In this document: one piece after another, positions 14,111 to 27,209 of the stretch
How positions within the stretch are numbered: the first letter of the stretch is position 1
How the letters are laid out: every line of letters starts with the position of its first letter
NCBI GenBank assembly: GCA_013396755.1
Contig: VWZF01003842.1
Location: 1,899,442-1,963,441, forward strand
Origin: Sclerurus mexicanus
Taxonomy: Eukaryota > Chordata > Aves > Passeriformes > Furnariidae
Direction of reading: 5' to 3'
DNA length: 64,000 nt
Program-made: the position numbers and the translations under genes
Notes under the pieces: model-generated
Database searches by the model: none
What the model saw: the letters and a program-made list of their open reading frames with translations, nothing else
What the model was told of the DNA's origin: nothing

Positions 14111-17100
14111 GGATTCAATAAGAAAATATTTCCTCCTTTAGATGAAGTGTCTTCAAGTCCTCTCATGTCCTCAAAGAGAGTAAATTCTCAAATCTGGTAA
14201 GGCTGACTTTGTTATAAATGTTTTGGATTTTTCCATCATTGTTAATAGAAAACCTCAGGATCACTGAACAATACTCATTTGTTTATGTTCTGTTGCTGCA
14301 GGTAAAGTGGCAGAGATCACTGTTATAAATATGATATGTGTTGACAAATATAGCATCTGGTATAGCTATGATCTTGTTCATCAGACTGTGCCTCTGGCTT
14401 CCTCCTTAGGTGTTCCAGCTGTCTTCACTCCTGCCTTATTATTCAAAAGTTGCAACTAAGGAAAAATGTCATTTGGAGGCTGTATGATAATACTTAAACT
14501 ATGATAGTTATGTGGGGTCTGAGATAATGATCCCTGACAGACAAATAACCCCTCTCACAGCCAGATAGAAACCCTTGTATTAGTTTCAGTTTCTTGTTCA
14601 CTCCTCTTTCACTGAACAGGCCCCCTCAAGTATTAGCTGAAAGTATTTCTTTCAAAGGCTAATGCAAGTTCTTATTCACAATATGGTTTTGAAAACCCTT
14701 AGATGTTTTAATCAATGTACTATCAAAATAAGGAAGAATATGATCCTCCACTGTTAATTCCCTACTCCATCTCCTCCATCCCAACAAATATTTTGAGCCT
14801 AGAAAGCTACATCAGAAGGGGATCTGCCAGGGTTGCATGGGTCAGTGTGTTGAAGATGGATTATTGTATGCTCTATTTCATCTGCTAGTACTTCTACTCT
14901 GCACAGCCAAAGCAAAAAAAACCACCAACCTGACTATGCCCAGCTCCTTGAAAAGGAGACTTTCATGGTAGAATACTCTTACAATGAGAAAATATGATTA
15001 CAAATAGTCATTTCCTCAAAGCAATCATTGTTTGTATTATTGCAGTGTCAGACAGTCAAGTTTCTCTTAATAATACTCTCCTTCACAGCCCAGCTGCTGC
15101 TTTTGCCCACTCCCTCTGTCATCATTCTGCATTTGTGAGAGCATCTATTCCTCTGGATATGAATATGATGTGACAAAATCCATCATTATAGTAGTGGGTT
15201 ACTCAGTAATTATTGATTGCTTTTTGAGGGACAAAATGTCTTCTAGACACCTCCTATCCAACTAACTGTCTAAGTAACTGCGCCTTCTCACATCGATGAT
15301 TACATAGTGTTCCCTCCAAATTTCAAAAGGTAATTGTAACATGGTTGTATGAAAATGTATTAATCATAAAAAAGTTTTATTTTATTTAGTGAACAGTCAC
15401 AGAGAACTATGGACAAAGCATTTGTCCTGGATGGATGCTCTACAGATAAAGAGTGAGCAGAGTGAAACTTATGGTGCGAGTGAACTACCTACTCATGAGA
15501 AGGTACATCACTGCCATAAGGTACTGTAACTGCCAGAGAAAATTAAGCAAATTCAGAAAATGTTTATATGTTTCCAGATATGGTGTCTCCTTGGTGCCAT
15601 AGCAAACCAGCTCTATCTGCTGAAAACTGTGAAGTGATGCCTGGGCACTACAGAAAATGCTTCCTGAGCTGTGTGAGGTAAAAATATGAGGCATATTAAC
15701 TGTATAAAAGCTGATTAATTTTGTCTCAATTTCTAAAATTAATAGAAGTTCTACCATTTTAATGTACTAACTTACATGTTGGTACTTCATCAAAGAAATA
15801 CTACAAAGCTAGAATAATATTCAAAATTCTTATGTCATGCATTATTTGTAAGCACTACATTTTCTCCCTGGAATACCTTGATAGAGTAAAAGGTCTGTGG
15901 TTGTGATTGACTCTTACATGGCAAGCAGAAAGTTGGTTGTTCCTTTGCATTGTTTTGTGAACTTGTATGAGTATGAAATACAAACTGGCCCTGAGGAAGG
16001 AGGTGACCATTGTGCTTATAGATTCCAGCTCCTACTAATTTTCTGTGAAAAATGAAACCAATTTTCAAAGAAAGTATCTCTGTATAAGCAATAGGATATG
16101 GTAGGCATTTTTAAAATGTGATTTATTTCTGATTTGTAGACAGAAAGTACAGCAACATTTCTTTTGGGCTTATAACAGTAGAAAAGAAGAATAATGATAC
16201 TGGAGCTAGAGATCCTAGTTTATAATAAAATCCAGCATCTGAAAGTTGAAACAAGAAAAACTCAGGCAATATGTTTAGCTGAGAAGTCAATTAACCATTG
16301 AAAGAACTCCCATAGGTTTTTGTCATATTCTTGGTCACTGGAAATTTAAAAAATAAGATCAAATCACAGCAATTAAATCTGAGACCAGGATGAATCCAAG
16401 GAAAAGCCAAGTGTTAGGTGGAAGATCAGAGTGTGTGATAACATTGTTCCCACCTGGCTTTGAAATCTATAAATCTTAACAAAGAATGCAAGTGGAAGCT
16501 GTTTGTACTTGTCTGATGAGCTCTGTTTACAGCTGCCTGCAGGGGAGGTGGTGTGTTTCTCTTTCTATCTCCCAGATTCCTGCGGGAATATGGAAGTAAC
16601 TGAGAAAGATCTTGTGATAGTCTAAGTATCCTAAAAAAACCCAAAAAACCCCCAAAAACTCCCAAGTTTATAATGGCTAGAGTTATTCCCTAAGAGTTAT
16701 TCCATTTTCTGGTTGAGTGCTCCAGCTCCATCTGTAGTTCCCACTGTAGTGGGAATAATTACATTGTGTAAAGGGGACGGGATTACTGTTAGATCATCAA
16801 CAACAAGGCACCTTTCTAGCTGCTCCTTGTGGATAGACCAGAGGCCAGGCTCTATTTCTGTATCTTCTACTGTAACTGTCCAAAACAAAAGATATATATA
16901 ACTTTTCTCTCAGGCCTGGAGAGGATAGCAAGCACAGGAGTGTGGTGCTTCTATGACAGGTAGGTTTCAAAAGGTTTAGAGTAGGTAAAATGGTGGCTGG
17001 AGGAGGCTGAAACAAAAATTCAGCATGTATGCTCTGCAGTGAATCAAAGTGCTCTAGTCAAGAGAGGTTATACCATCTTTAAATACAGGGCAAAATATAT

Positions 17101-18118
17101 TAATCCTTTCAGCAGCATTTTGCAGTGATTCTGGAACAATACCTGAATTACAACAAAATAATTCCTGCTCCTAAGCAGTTTAAGATGAAAAAACTGCCAT
17201 TAGTAGTCATTATCTTATTAGACTGGTGAAGAAAAGCACTATGTGCAGATGAAATTTAGCTCTTTGACCTGAGAATGAGATCAGCTGGGAGTGGGATAAA
17301 TTGAGAAAGGTGCCCCTGCAATCAATACGACAATGAAAAGAAAGTATCTTTGGCTACATATGGCAAAAATAGCCCTTACGAACTAACTGTCCATTCCTAT
17401 TAACCCTAGTCTGAATTCTAGCTCTTGACATCCAGGGTCTGTTAGAGTATGAATTTGAGGAATCCAGAGGACATGATAGGAAATGAAAATTTAGGATTTT
17501 TGAACAGAAAGTTTGGCATCTTAGCTGGCAAGTAAAGCTGAAAACTGCATGTATGTAGAAAATTAAAGACTTTCTCATTATCTTAATTAGTGCAAAGATG
17601 AGGTCATGGTTCTGGTAAGTGAAAAATACTGTGTTATTGTTGTTGATGCTGCGTGAACCAAAGTTTTCATTATTAATGTGCAAGAATTGGCTAAGTATGA
17701 GTTTACTAAAACTGGTATTTTTAGAATAAAACTATAAGAATAATGTAATCGAAACTTTATAAGGGAAGGGGCACTGAAATTATGTCTACAGATATGCAGA
17801 ATATACTGTAAGTATAGTTTGTTGAACTGCAAAAAAAGAAAAATGTGTATTCCTTGCTGAACTGGGAGTCAAGTAGCACATTTGAGAGCAGGATGTTGAA
17901 CAAGAAAAAGAATATCTTAATTTAGTAAGAAGGTTGATCATTTTATTATGGCTCAAATATCACTTTTCAATATAGTCCCTATGTTATGCAATTTCTAGGG
18001 GACACTATTCATGTGATACACATTGCTGAAGACACATACACGCACTAGTATCCTTTAAAAGACTCGGTTTTTTTCCCATGATTAAGTCATAGGTCTTAAA
18101 GTTTGAAATTTGTCTTCT
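14111..18118. other. Unique AT-rich non-coding stretch
   Basis: No gene recognised. Contains an A/C tract at 16631-16664. ORFs up to 109 codons (17354-17683 minus) overlap others in different frames and have no recognisable domain. No mobile element is recognised before the MIR relic at its right edge. Confidence 0.6.
16631..16664. repeat. A/C low-complexity tract
   Basis: Alternating runs of A and C, of the kind common in bird introns. No function is suggested by the sequence. Confidence 0.75.
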
Positions 18119-18199
18119 CTTCCTGCCTCTGCCATGTGATATGTGATCATAACCAAGTCATCTAATTCTTTTGTACCTCAGTTTTCTCTTGTATGAAAG
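18119..18199 (+). mobile_element. MIR-type SINE relic
   Basis: The stretch follows the central and 3' part of the mammalian-wide interspersed repeat (MIR): CCTGCCTCTGCCA, then a diverged TGTGAT..CCAAGTCA block, then TACCTCAGTTTTCTC followed by TGTATGAAA, where MIR has CTGTAAAATG. Order and spacing fit the MIR core. The tRNA-derived 5' part and the 3' LINE-like tail are not recognisable. MIR elements were active before the split of mammals and reptiles, so this copy is very old and presumably marks orthologous DNA in other amniotes. Identified by eye from memory of the consensus. Confidence 0.65.
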
Positions 18200-18217
18200 A
18201 CAGCTTGTTAATCTTAG

Positions 18218-18278
18218 GTTAAAAGTTGGACTCGATGATCTTAGAGGTCTTTTCCAACCTTTATGATTCTGTGATTCA
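18218..18278 (+). mobile_element. CR1 LINE 3' tip
   Basis: A short plus-strand CR1 fragment consisting only of the 3' end: GTTGGACTCGATGATC, then AGAGGTCTTTTCCAACC, then ATGATTCTGTGATTC. This block and the terminal ATTCTGTG octamer are diagnostic of avian CR1. The copy is extremely 5' truncated, which is normal for CR1 because reverse transcription starts at the 3' end. It lies about 18 bases beyond the recognisable MIR relic. Confidence 0.9.
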
Positions 18279-20128
18279 TTCTCCCTGCATGCAACATCCT
18301 TTGATTTCAGTAAGCTCTGTTCTCATCCCTAATGCTGGAAGTTATCATCATAGCTTGTCTCTTTTAAGAACTAGCAGTGAAATAAATACAGTCCTTTATG
18401 AAATTTATAAATTACAAATACAAGTTATGCTTCCTCAAAGAAGTTGTTTATATGAAACAGTAGCTTGTGTGTGATGAAATTAAACCCTTAATCTCCCCAA
18501 GGGAATTATTAAGTCAATGAATTAACTCTTATAGAAGAAAGCAGTTTCTTCGCTGACGGAATTAAGTAGCAAAAGCTTGTCTTTCAGGAAAGGATTTTGC
18601 TCACTGTCTGGACAGGTGGTGTGAACTATGTAAACATCTTCAGGAGTTTTAAGCACTGAAAAGGAATAGTGTCCCCAGATCAAAACCATGTTCAGTGATA
18701 AAATACATCAGATAACAGTTCTGCCCATCTGGCTTTTTTTTTTTTTTATTTGTTTGGTTGTTTTTTTTTTCTTGGCTTGCATACTGGTCCCTTTTAAATA
18801 TTTTCCAAAGGAGTTCTATTAAGGAGTTTGGTGAATGAAAGGTGACAATAGAATGGATAAGCTCAGGAACAATCCACATCAGTAATAAGTGCTAGCCCAG
18901 TACCAGATCAGAGGAGATGCTGCAAAACACATCTCTATAGTCTGTGGAAGCTGCTTAGAGTTTGGATGCATTAGATTTGTACCCAGTAGCAAATACGGAT
19001 CAGAATATTTCTCTCAATAAGATAGTGCCGAAGATGTTTGAATGGCAAGTGGCTCCTTGATATAATAACTCATAGGTATTTGATTAACCCCTTCAAAAGA
19101 TTCCTGCAAATTGCAGTGATGGATACCACAGAAATATGTGTAAGATAGTATGGTTTCTGCCTTGATAAAATCCAGTGAGATACACCTATTAAGCAGATGT
19201 CATTGCAGTTGATGCTTGCCTATTAATATCCATTGCACATTGTAAATACTTATTGGGCATTAAAACATATAAAATGTAATTTCACCAAGTTCTTTATCTG
19301 TTTCAATATTAACCAGCATATGCATGGTACTGATAAAATGTTCTACTGTGTTATTTATAATAATTTCTGGTTTAGAACATTAGCAAATATAAAAAGTTGA
19401 TTAAAAATAATTAAAAGACTGATGTTCCTACTTTAGCAAGTAAATTCAGCAGCAGGTCTGAAACAGGCCTGAGAAGGAAAAAGTCACTGTCAGTAACCCA
19501 AGGCTTCAAAAGCATCCTTCATTGTGTGCAAACACTTGTTCCTGTTCATTATTCTTTTTCCTCATGGTTTGAAAGGCAGGACAGAGATGCATTTTGTGTG
19601 TTTTGTATTAACTCCGTACTTGTTGGGGAAAACAGGAAAAGTAGGAATTATGGAAATCCTCTTACACTCCTTTTCTGATTCAAAATGCCAGATTTGACTG
19701 CATTTGAAGAATGGCATTCTGGAAATTTATATCTAGATTTTGTAATTGAGTCCTGTAAAATATTTTTTTGTAATATATTAGCTTTTCTGGTAACATACTG
19801 CTAGGCAATCCACATTTGGGGAAGAATTAAATGCTAACAACAGTAATAGAAAAAAGATAAACAGTGAATCATATTTCTGTTATAGTTAACAGTGTCTAGA
19901 TCAGAAAATTCTCAAGCAATGTTTAATTTCTCCTTTGCTTGAGAGCCTTTTATAACCTATTGCATGTTGCTCATTGTTCAGATTCCTGAACAGATGCTTT
20001 AAATATTTTCAAACATCATCATGAGTTACATAATATTCACAAAGTATTTCATAAATATCTGTGTGTTTGGGTATCCTGAGTTTCCTATCGTATCAATTAC
20101 CAACCTGTAGAAGAGCAAAGTCACATAA
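18279..20128. other. Unique AT-rich non-coding stretch
   Basis: No gene or element recognised. Holds the T-rich tract at 18734-18771 and many A/T homopolymer stretches. ORFs are at most 82 codons and unrecognised. Confidence 0.6.
18734..18771. repeat. T-rich tract
   Basis: Two long T runs separated by a short TTTGTTTGG-like spacer. Low complexity, with no attached element seen. Confidence 0.8.
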
Positions 20129-20190
20129 ACAACAAAAAAAAAAAAACAAAAAAAAAAGTTTACAAATTAAAAAAAAAACCACAAAACAAC
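20129..20190. repeat. A-rich tract
   Basis: Long A runs broken by single C, GTT or TTAA interruptions. It is not preceded by a recognisable retrocopy on the plus strand, so I do not call it a poly-A tail. Confidence 0.8.
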
Positions 20191-22168
20191 TCAAAACTTG
20201 ATATAGCTCTGAAATCACCTTGGTTTCTTGCTTTTTAATGAAATAGAAGTGGGGAATTTTCAGTACTCTACACATTGGCATAAAAGAGTAAGCTTTTTCA
20301 AGCTCAAGTGGAACATACTTCTTGAACATATGGATGTTTTAATTTTTAAAATAAGGTAGAGTCTGGGAATGAGCCATGAAAAATTAATATACTCTGTGTT
20401 TAGGGTGACTGCCACTGTGTTATTTCAGCACCTCCAGAGCATCATTTCATCAACAGATGGCAATTTTTAACTCCAAGACAGATAGGATCTCAAACGTTTT
20501 CTGAGTCATGCTGTGATCAAAATGTGAGCTGTCTTCCAAAACCCATGGGAACCCTTCCCTTAGCCTTTACTTCTTCCCACACTCCCTCTCTCTTTCTCCC
20601 CTTTAACATTTTGTTATGACAGGATAGTGACTCCATAGAAAGTAAACAGGGAAATGTATTGAAAGTAGAAATTGAAATGTAGCTCTTTCTTGTTTGGTTA
20701 TTTTAAGACTAATAGTCTTGTATAAAATACTGGTATTGTCTTCTGTAATAGAACCCTCACTGCAGGGGAGGGGACAGCAAACAATATCTAAGCTACCTGC
20801 TGTTACCAAAAATGGAGCAAACCCACAAACATGCTGGCATTCTTTTACCTATTATTTATTTATTTATTTTGAAGGCAAGATTTGTTGAACTGTTGTTGGA
20901 TTACACTTTTTAAGCGTGTGACATAAAACAGATGTTGCCAGCCATCCGGTATTCTCTACTTTTGTGACTACGGGTTTAAAAGCTAGCTGTTTGTTTTGAA
21001 TTATTTACTATGTGAGAAGCAAGGTCAATATACAGATTATTTCTATGCAGACATGAACTCTACTGTACTTTCTGAGTCTGATTTGTAAAGCACTGGAATT
21101 GGAATCACATGGTTATGTGGAGATCTTAATTTTTAAGTCAACCTCTTCTGTAGTGAGAAGAACCCGAACCTTCATCACTGCTGTTTTGTTCACCAGCCAG
21201 GAACGACAATGCCTTGGCTTTTTGTTGCCCATGTGTAATTTTGCAGCTGTGGCAATTATGAAATGCACAATTCTAGTAACAGATGAGTAAATCTGACATA
21301 AGGCTGCTGAGAAAAATTTGTTATGGACTTTGCAGTGTAATTGCATATGGACATTGCAGTTACAGTCAGGTGTGCGAAAACGGCACTTTGAATGTCAACT
21401 CAGAGCCTGGTGTAACTTGGATTAGCCTTTGATTCAGTTTGGATGTACATGGTGGCTTTTTGCTTTGGTGTCACTGAAATTGCACTAGAGTAGATGAAAA
21501 AAATTTCCTCTGTTTGCTCTATTTCTGCTGAGTTCATTATGACTTAATATGCCACTGTGTTGACCTAATAGAACAGCAAATAAGTGATTTAAAACTTTTG
21601 TAGCCATCCAAATAGGCAAAGTGTCTGGTTTATGTATCTGTTGCACTGCCATCTGCTCACCAGAGAGCGTTTTGTAATTGCAATCCAAACAGTCTAAGAA
21701 TTTGGGTCAGATTGAGCACATTAAATAATTCTCTGATCTCTATGCATTCTTACAATAAGGCAATACATGTAGATATTTTTGTAAGATTTGTAAGGCTTCT
21801 TCTGAATGTTTGTTATATATCTGAGTAAAGTCCTATTGAGTGCAACTGGAGCTATCCCTTGAACTTTGATAACAGAGGGTCAGGTTTCAACCTCCTGCTA
21901 CTACCAGACAAATCCATAGTGTGCAAATAAGAAACAGTGAAAAAAAACTGTATGGTGTTTAAAAATAAATAACATAGAGACTAAAAAATGTCATTGCCAA
22001 ATCACCTTATATATGTATTCTTGAACATAAAGTTTATGGTTCTTAGTTAACATTCATGAAAACCACCAGCAATCTCTCCACCAGTGCCACTAGCATGCAT
22101 ATTTTTGCCACTCTCTTATTCAAGGCAGTCGTAAACCCTGCTGAAGTTGTTACTGAAACACAGTTAAA
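20191..22168. other. Unique non-coding stretch
   Basis: Contains a short (ATTT)n run at 20852-20870. The segments at about 21100-21290 and 21560-21700 are less AT-biased than their flanks and free of recognisable repeats, so they might be constrained, but I cannot compare species. ORFs there (63-77 codons) lie on both strands and appear accidental. Confidence 0.55.
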
Positions 22169-22204
22169 AGCTGTTTTGCATTGCAGAAGTAGCGCAAAAC
22201 AGCT
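22169..22204. repeat. Inverted repeat, 11-base perfect arms
   Basis: AGCTGTTTTGC (22169-22179) and its exact reverse complement (22194-22204) flank 14 bases. Within the spacer, after one mismatch, four more positions can pair (two as G-T) around an AGAA tetraloop. The stem is too short for a typical microRNA precursor. It could be a protein-binding palindrome or chance. Confidence 0.6.
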
Positions 22205-22591
22205 GCAAGGTGGCAGTAAATCTGGCTTTGTGAGGTTACACTGACATAAACCCAGCATGAAATCAGTTCAGGTTCAACACAGGCGGATGCCAAGGGTAAA
22301 TCAGATGACAGAATACTAAAATGAAACCAAAAGAATTTTAAAAAGCCATAGTATAACATGAGATCTATTATCTACAGTCAGATACTTGAGAACTCATAGA
22401 GGCTTTGTCATTATCTAATGTTTATGCCTGATCAGACTGTCTTAAAGCATAAATTAAGCTATGCCAATTAAACACAAACTGTTTCAGCAGAACACAGATC
22501 CTTGTGCTACTTAGAAGGGCTAAGCAGTTCATACATGAAGTTGTTTACTTTAGGAGTGTTTGATTCAAGCAAAAGACAATACAGTAAGTGC

Positions 22592-22648
22592 AAAAAAACC
22601 CCAAACAGTTATCTTTCTCAAAAAAACACAAACCAGTTATCTTTCTCA
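22592..22648. repeat. Tandem duplication of a 29-base unit
   Basis: An A-rich unit ending CAGTTATCTTTCTCA occurs twice back to back (22592-22620 and 22621-22648). The copies differ by a few bases and one indel. This is a local duplication, probably by slippage between the A runs. Confidence 0.8.
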
Positions 22649-23154
22649 AAATATTCAGTACTTCAGTAGGTCTCATAATCAGTAAAACCCCAAATATTTT
22701 CTCTACATTGTCATATGTAGTGAATTGACTGTAGATAATTTGGTATAATTTTTAAATTGAAAATCACTACGGAAATGTAATGGTAGTGAAAAGTAGCAGA
22801 AGCTTGAAAATGATTGTGTGATTTTCTAAAATACTCCTTTTTAAAATTTGATCCTTGTATAGCTTTTCTTTGAAATGAGGTTTTAACTCAAGTACAGAGA
22901 GCAATGTCACTCCTAAGACACTGGTGAAGCAGTTGATGAACGGGATCTTTTGATTTTCTAAGCTGACATGGGTGTACTTAAAGCTAGAGGGTTTTTTCCA
23001 GTGTTGGCATAAAAAAAAGCAAAGTGAGAAGTGTTCAATTTTTTATACAGTAAGAACAGTATTGAAGAGTCTTGTAACAGTGGAAATCAGCCATATGAAA
23101 CAGAAATAAGGGAGGAGTCGATAGATCTTTGTTTTTTGTAAACTATTTCACCAG

Positions 23155-23435
23155 GTATAGAAGGTGACACAAATGGCCTCAATGCTTCAGAAAGAGAAAT
23201 GACAAAGAATTTCACTCCTAGTGTAGTGGAGATAGAATCCTATCACATGCTTCCTCCTAAGAGAAAGAAAAGAGAGAACAAGATAGAGGAAAAGAGATTC
23301 AATCTGCTATCCACAAAAACAAAAAAAAACAAAAAAAAAGAAGTCATCTTGATGGTAAAGATAGAGAAAGAACCTCTTGAAGGTATTGTAGATTTTTCCA
23401 AAGCAGAGAAAATAAATAATAATAAACAATTTTGA
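23155..23435 (+). other. Unrecognised lysine-rich open frame, possible exon
   Basis: A pyrimidine-containing stretch ending TTTCACCAG (AG at 23153-23154) precedes a frame that stays open to the TGA at 23433. Its only ATG-started portion begins at 23199 (78 codons). The peptide has a basic PPKRKKRE-like patch resembling a nuclear localisation signal, then long lysine stretches coded by A-rich low-complexity DNA. A weak donor (ATG/GTAAAG, GT at 23355) would close an exon in phase 0. A-rich, T-poor DNA generates such frames by composition, so coding status is doubtful. Confidence 0.15.
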
Positions 23436-23948
23436 TTAAAAATTTGGATTTGTGAAAGACTATGAATCAGTGATCCTGACTACTTATGTGAAAAATGATT
23501 TAGAATTGGCAAAGGCCAGATACATGGCAGAGCACATGAAATTTTCAAAGGTTACATGAGCTTCAATATGTCGTCTTTTATAAAGTTTTTCCTTGCTAGT
23601 GTTTCATTTAATCTTTAGATTTATTTCATTATGTACAAGAATTCTAGCAGCAACAATACAAAGGTATTGTTCTCAATTAGCTGATATTTGTTGCTACTCT
23701 TTGTTAGTTCTTCTTAGAAGAATAAGACTGCACGTCCACCACAGATTAGGCCATTTAATAATTCACCTTCATTTCTTTCACCTTTTCTTGATTTTTCAAA
23801 AATACTTCATTTCCTACAGCAGAATGATTTCTTTGAACTCTGTGTATCAAGCTGTTATTGACAGTACCATAGAACCACTTAAAATTAAAATACTTTTAAG
23901 TTGAAAATATTTTGTCAGCTCTGCATGCACAGACGCCTGCCTGCATGT

Positions 23949-23967
23949 ACACACACACGCACACACA
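23949..23967. repeat. Short CA microsatellite
   Basis: CA dinucleotides interrupted once by CG. Short and impure. Confidence 0.8.
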
Positions 23968-26900
23968 GGTGCTGCAGAAAGCAAGACTGGAGAAAATACC
24001 AACTCTTCTGCTAATATAAGTAGTGAACAGTCAGTACAGCACAGCCCTAGCCCTGCAGCATCTTAAGAAACCTTTTAAAACTCCTAGATTAGAAATCCAG
24101 GAGCTGTATTTTGAACGTAAGCCATTTTTTTGGGAAAGGATTTGCTTTTTTAAAGCCTAGGGATTAAGCACTAGGTAAATTACAGGTGCTAGGTTCAGCA
24201 CAAGTTCTTGGACAGACACATGAATCAATATAATGAGCGAATGAGACTTGCTGATGGAAACAGATGTCCTGTCAGGTTATCCAGTGCAATCTCCTGCAGA
24301 AGCAGGTTTATTCTCTGATTTATATCTTCCAGTTTTTCTCCTAGTACATGGAGCAGATAGCCCATTTTACAAGGATGTGTAACTCTGAATCTTGACCCTA
24401 CAGTAATTTTTCTGTAGAAAATATTTTCTAAACACTTCTCATCACCTGAGCATTACTTTTTTGGGCTTATGTGATGAAGTCACTATAGTCTGACAGATGT
24501 CAGCTATTAGTCTTACAATTTCTGTATGTAGTGCAGGTTGTAGTGCTATAGTACCAGAGATATGAACCAGAACTGAAAACAGAACTGAAATGTGGCTAGA
24601 GGGTAGCAAAGACCATACTAATCCATATAGTTGTCTGGTTTTGTTTCCCAGTAAAAGTTTCCATAAAGATGATCCTATGAATTCGTGTGGATGTCTTAAG
24701 AAAAAAAGTACATATTGTTTGTGATTCTTTTGGAAGACTCTTATTTCCTCATATTTTTTATTCCTTTGAAGCTAAAAGAGTTAGTCAGACTGATGAGAAG
24801 CTTCATGCTTTCAAATCTGAAGGGGAAAAAATCATTGATTGCCATTACCTCCAACAAAATTAATCACCTACTTTCTGTAAGTATGCAAATAACCCCTCAC
24901 AGATTACTCATAGACTTAAGCTCAGCAGTTTTTTGAGTGCTTTACTGGGTTGCAGCCAGACTGCTCAGCAGTATGTGGGATCCAGTACTTTCCATGAGAG
25001 GAAAAGGGGTAGAAGACATGATATGCATTTTTATTGGAACCTAGAGTTCTTTGGAATGTACACATCTGGGCAAGTTTTACTCATGTGGAAACTTGCAAAC
25101 AGGATTAGACCCAAACTATAGGCACACACTGTTTTTTTTCTTGCCTAACACACGTAGTGAGTGGCTGAGACAGAGACACTGCTGTGCAGACAACCCCAGC
25201 GCAAACTGCTCCTGAGAAGGCTGTCATCACCCAGGAGAACTGTCAGCCTTGGCTGCTCCCTTGCACACTTTGAAGATTAAAGTTGATGTGCTGTCTTCTG
25301 ACTTCCGTCTTTTTTTCTAAGGGCTTTTTATGTTGTCATGTTGGTTTATTACTGGAGTTTCTACTACCTTTTCAAAATTTTTGCTATTGTGGAAGTAAGA
25401 AAATATTTAATTCTTCAAATGTGTTAATTGCCACTTTTTCAGAATCCTAAATTCCATCTAGAAATTTCATAGGCATGCGGTAGGTTTTCCCATTTTTCAT
25501 TATTTGCTTGAATCCTTTGATGAATATGAGAAGAACCATTTTAAAGCTGACTGACAAGTTAACTTCACAGCTTTGAACCAGGTTTTGGAGCCTTTTCCCA
25601 CTGAAATGCTTGTTTAGATTCATTCTGCATGAATAGTCAACAAAATTCACTGTGAGGTCATTATCCTTTGGTGGCTTCCATGAAATGAGGCTGGTTTTTC
25701 TAGCTAGTCCCTTGAGTAATTATCCCTGAAAAACCTCTGTTGTGACTGATACAACTCAGAGCTGTTTTCCTACATGATTGTGATGAACTACTTCTTTAAT
25801 GGTGCAAATCACATCTTACATAAATCAATCGTTATGTCATGAAAGTCATTGATTAATCATTTTGTAGATACTTTCTTTGCAGATACCTTTAGTCAATACA
25901 TACTGGGTACAACCTTTGTTCCTTTCCTTTGCACCTCTTAAAACCGTGTGAAGGTCAGAGCTAAGTATTTGAAAGAAAATCCATGTAAAATAGAAAAGCT
26001 ACAGATGAGGCTTATTACCATGAAACATATAAGGGTCAGAGCACACACAGGCAAATGTGTATGCAAATAAGAACACAAAGAAAATTGCTAGCAATACATA
26101 TTCTGTGAATAAGATAGGTCAGTTTTCCACTGTAGGTTATCCTGTGGGTTGAATAATACTTTGTCATTTTCAATCTTTTTGGAATTACTTTGACATATGT
26201 ATTCTGACATACTAGACTGCAGTCTCAGGAGAGGAAGTGCTAAGTTGATATTTGACACTCCACCGTGTACATTCAAGGACTCCATTTATGATTCTAGTTG
26301 ACCGTTTCACACTGTGTTTCTGACAGCTTGGCACTAGCACAGGCTTCATGTCACAAACAGCTGAGGCAGCTCTGTGAAAGTGACAACTATCTGGAGCTTT
26401 CTGGTTTTTTCAAAGTGTCAGCCTTGTTGTCCTCCTTCTTTGAGTACTTTACTCAGTTTTCCTTCCCTATTGTCAATTGGGTAACAATAGCAGCATTTTG
26501 CTCTCCACCTTCCTTGCCATAATTTCTCTGGATAGTCATCAAACACTTCTGTGCCCATGTGAGCTTGTAATGCCAAATGGGCAGAAAGCACTCAAGAGCA
26601 AAGCTGTTGTTCTTCTTTCTGCCACTAACCAGCAGAGACAGGACAAATGATTAACTTGGCACAGTCACATCAGAAGAGTGAAGTGGTGGCAGGCTTCTTG
26701 GGTCAGATTTTTAATCCTATTTTATAACAAAAAATGCCATCGAGTCACAATAACTTTGTGTCATGCTTGCCTTGTACTGGCAATAGCAGCTCTGTGAACC
26801 ACAAAGCAGTTGAGAAGAAGGCCTTAAATCTCATTGCTGAGGCAACTCCACTGAAGCCCCATAAATGGCTTAAGGATCAACCCTCTGACATCATTTAGCA

Positions 26901-27169
26901 GGACATGATTCTCTTGATGTTGTATATTGGGTTTTTTTGTCATTTATTAGTACTAGTGGCTTCCCTTGCTAGGCATTTCATTACATGTTCACACATGCAT
27001 GTGTTATTGAGCAGAAATATCCTCTGGGAGCTGGTCTGGGGGCCATTATTCTGCTGTGCCCATATTATGGCAGCAGTAGTAATCATCTACTACTCAGGCA
27101 AAAACCTAAGCATACTTTTTTCTCTTTTGTCAAAGCTCAGGTTCAAAACTGTACCATAAATTCTTCTCC

Positions 27170-27198
27170 ATTTTTTGTTTTGTTTGTTTTTTTTTTTT
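27170..27198. repeat. T-rich tract
   Basis: Thymine run with a few G interruptions, ending in TTAAAAA just before the 27210 hairpin. Confidence 0.8.
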
Positions 27199-27209
27199 AA
27201 AAAGAGGGA

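Larger units (their letters stand above)
22205..27169. other. Unique AT-rich non-coding stretch
   Basis: No recognised gene. Contains the 29-base duplication at 22592, a lysine-rich open frame at 23155 and a short CA repeat at 23949, each listed separately. The 103-codon ORF at 23593-23904 is hydrophobic and histidine-rich with no identifiable domain. The GC-richer patch around 25140-25290 matches no repeat I know. Confidence 0.55.

Noticed and set aside
13969..14166. G-quadruplex or gene on the minus strand
   Set aside because: G-runs are too widely and irregularly spaced for the usual four-run pattern, and the ORF is composition-driven.
17354..17683. 109-codon minus-strand ORF as a gene
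   Set aside because: No recognisable domain, overlapped by another frame (17587-17832), and no start or splice context.
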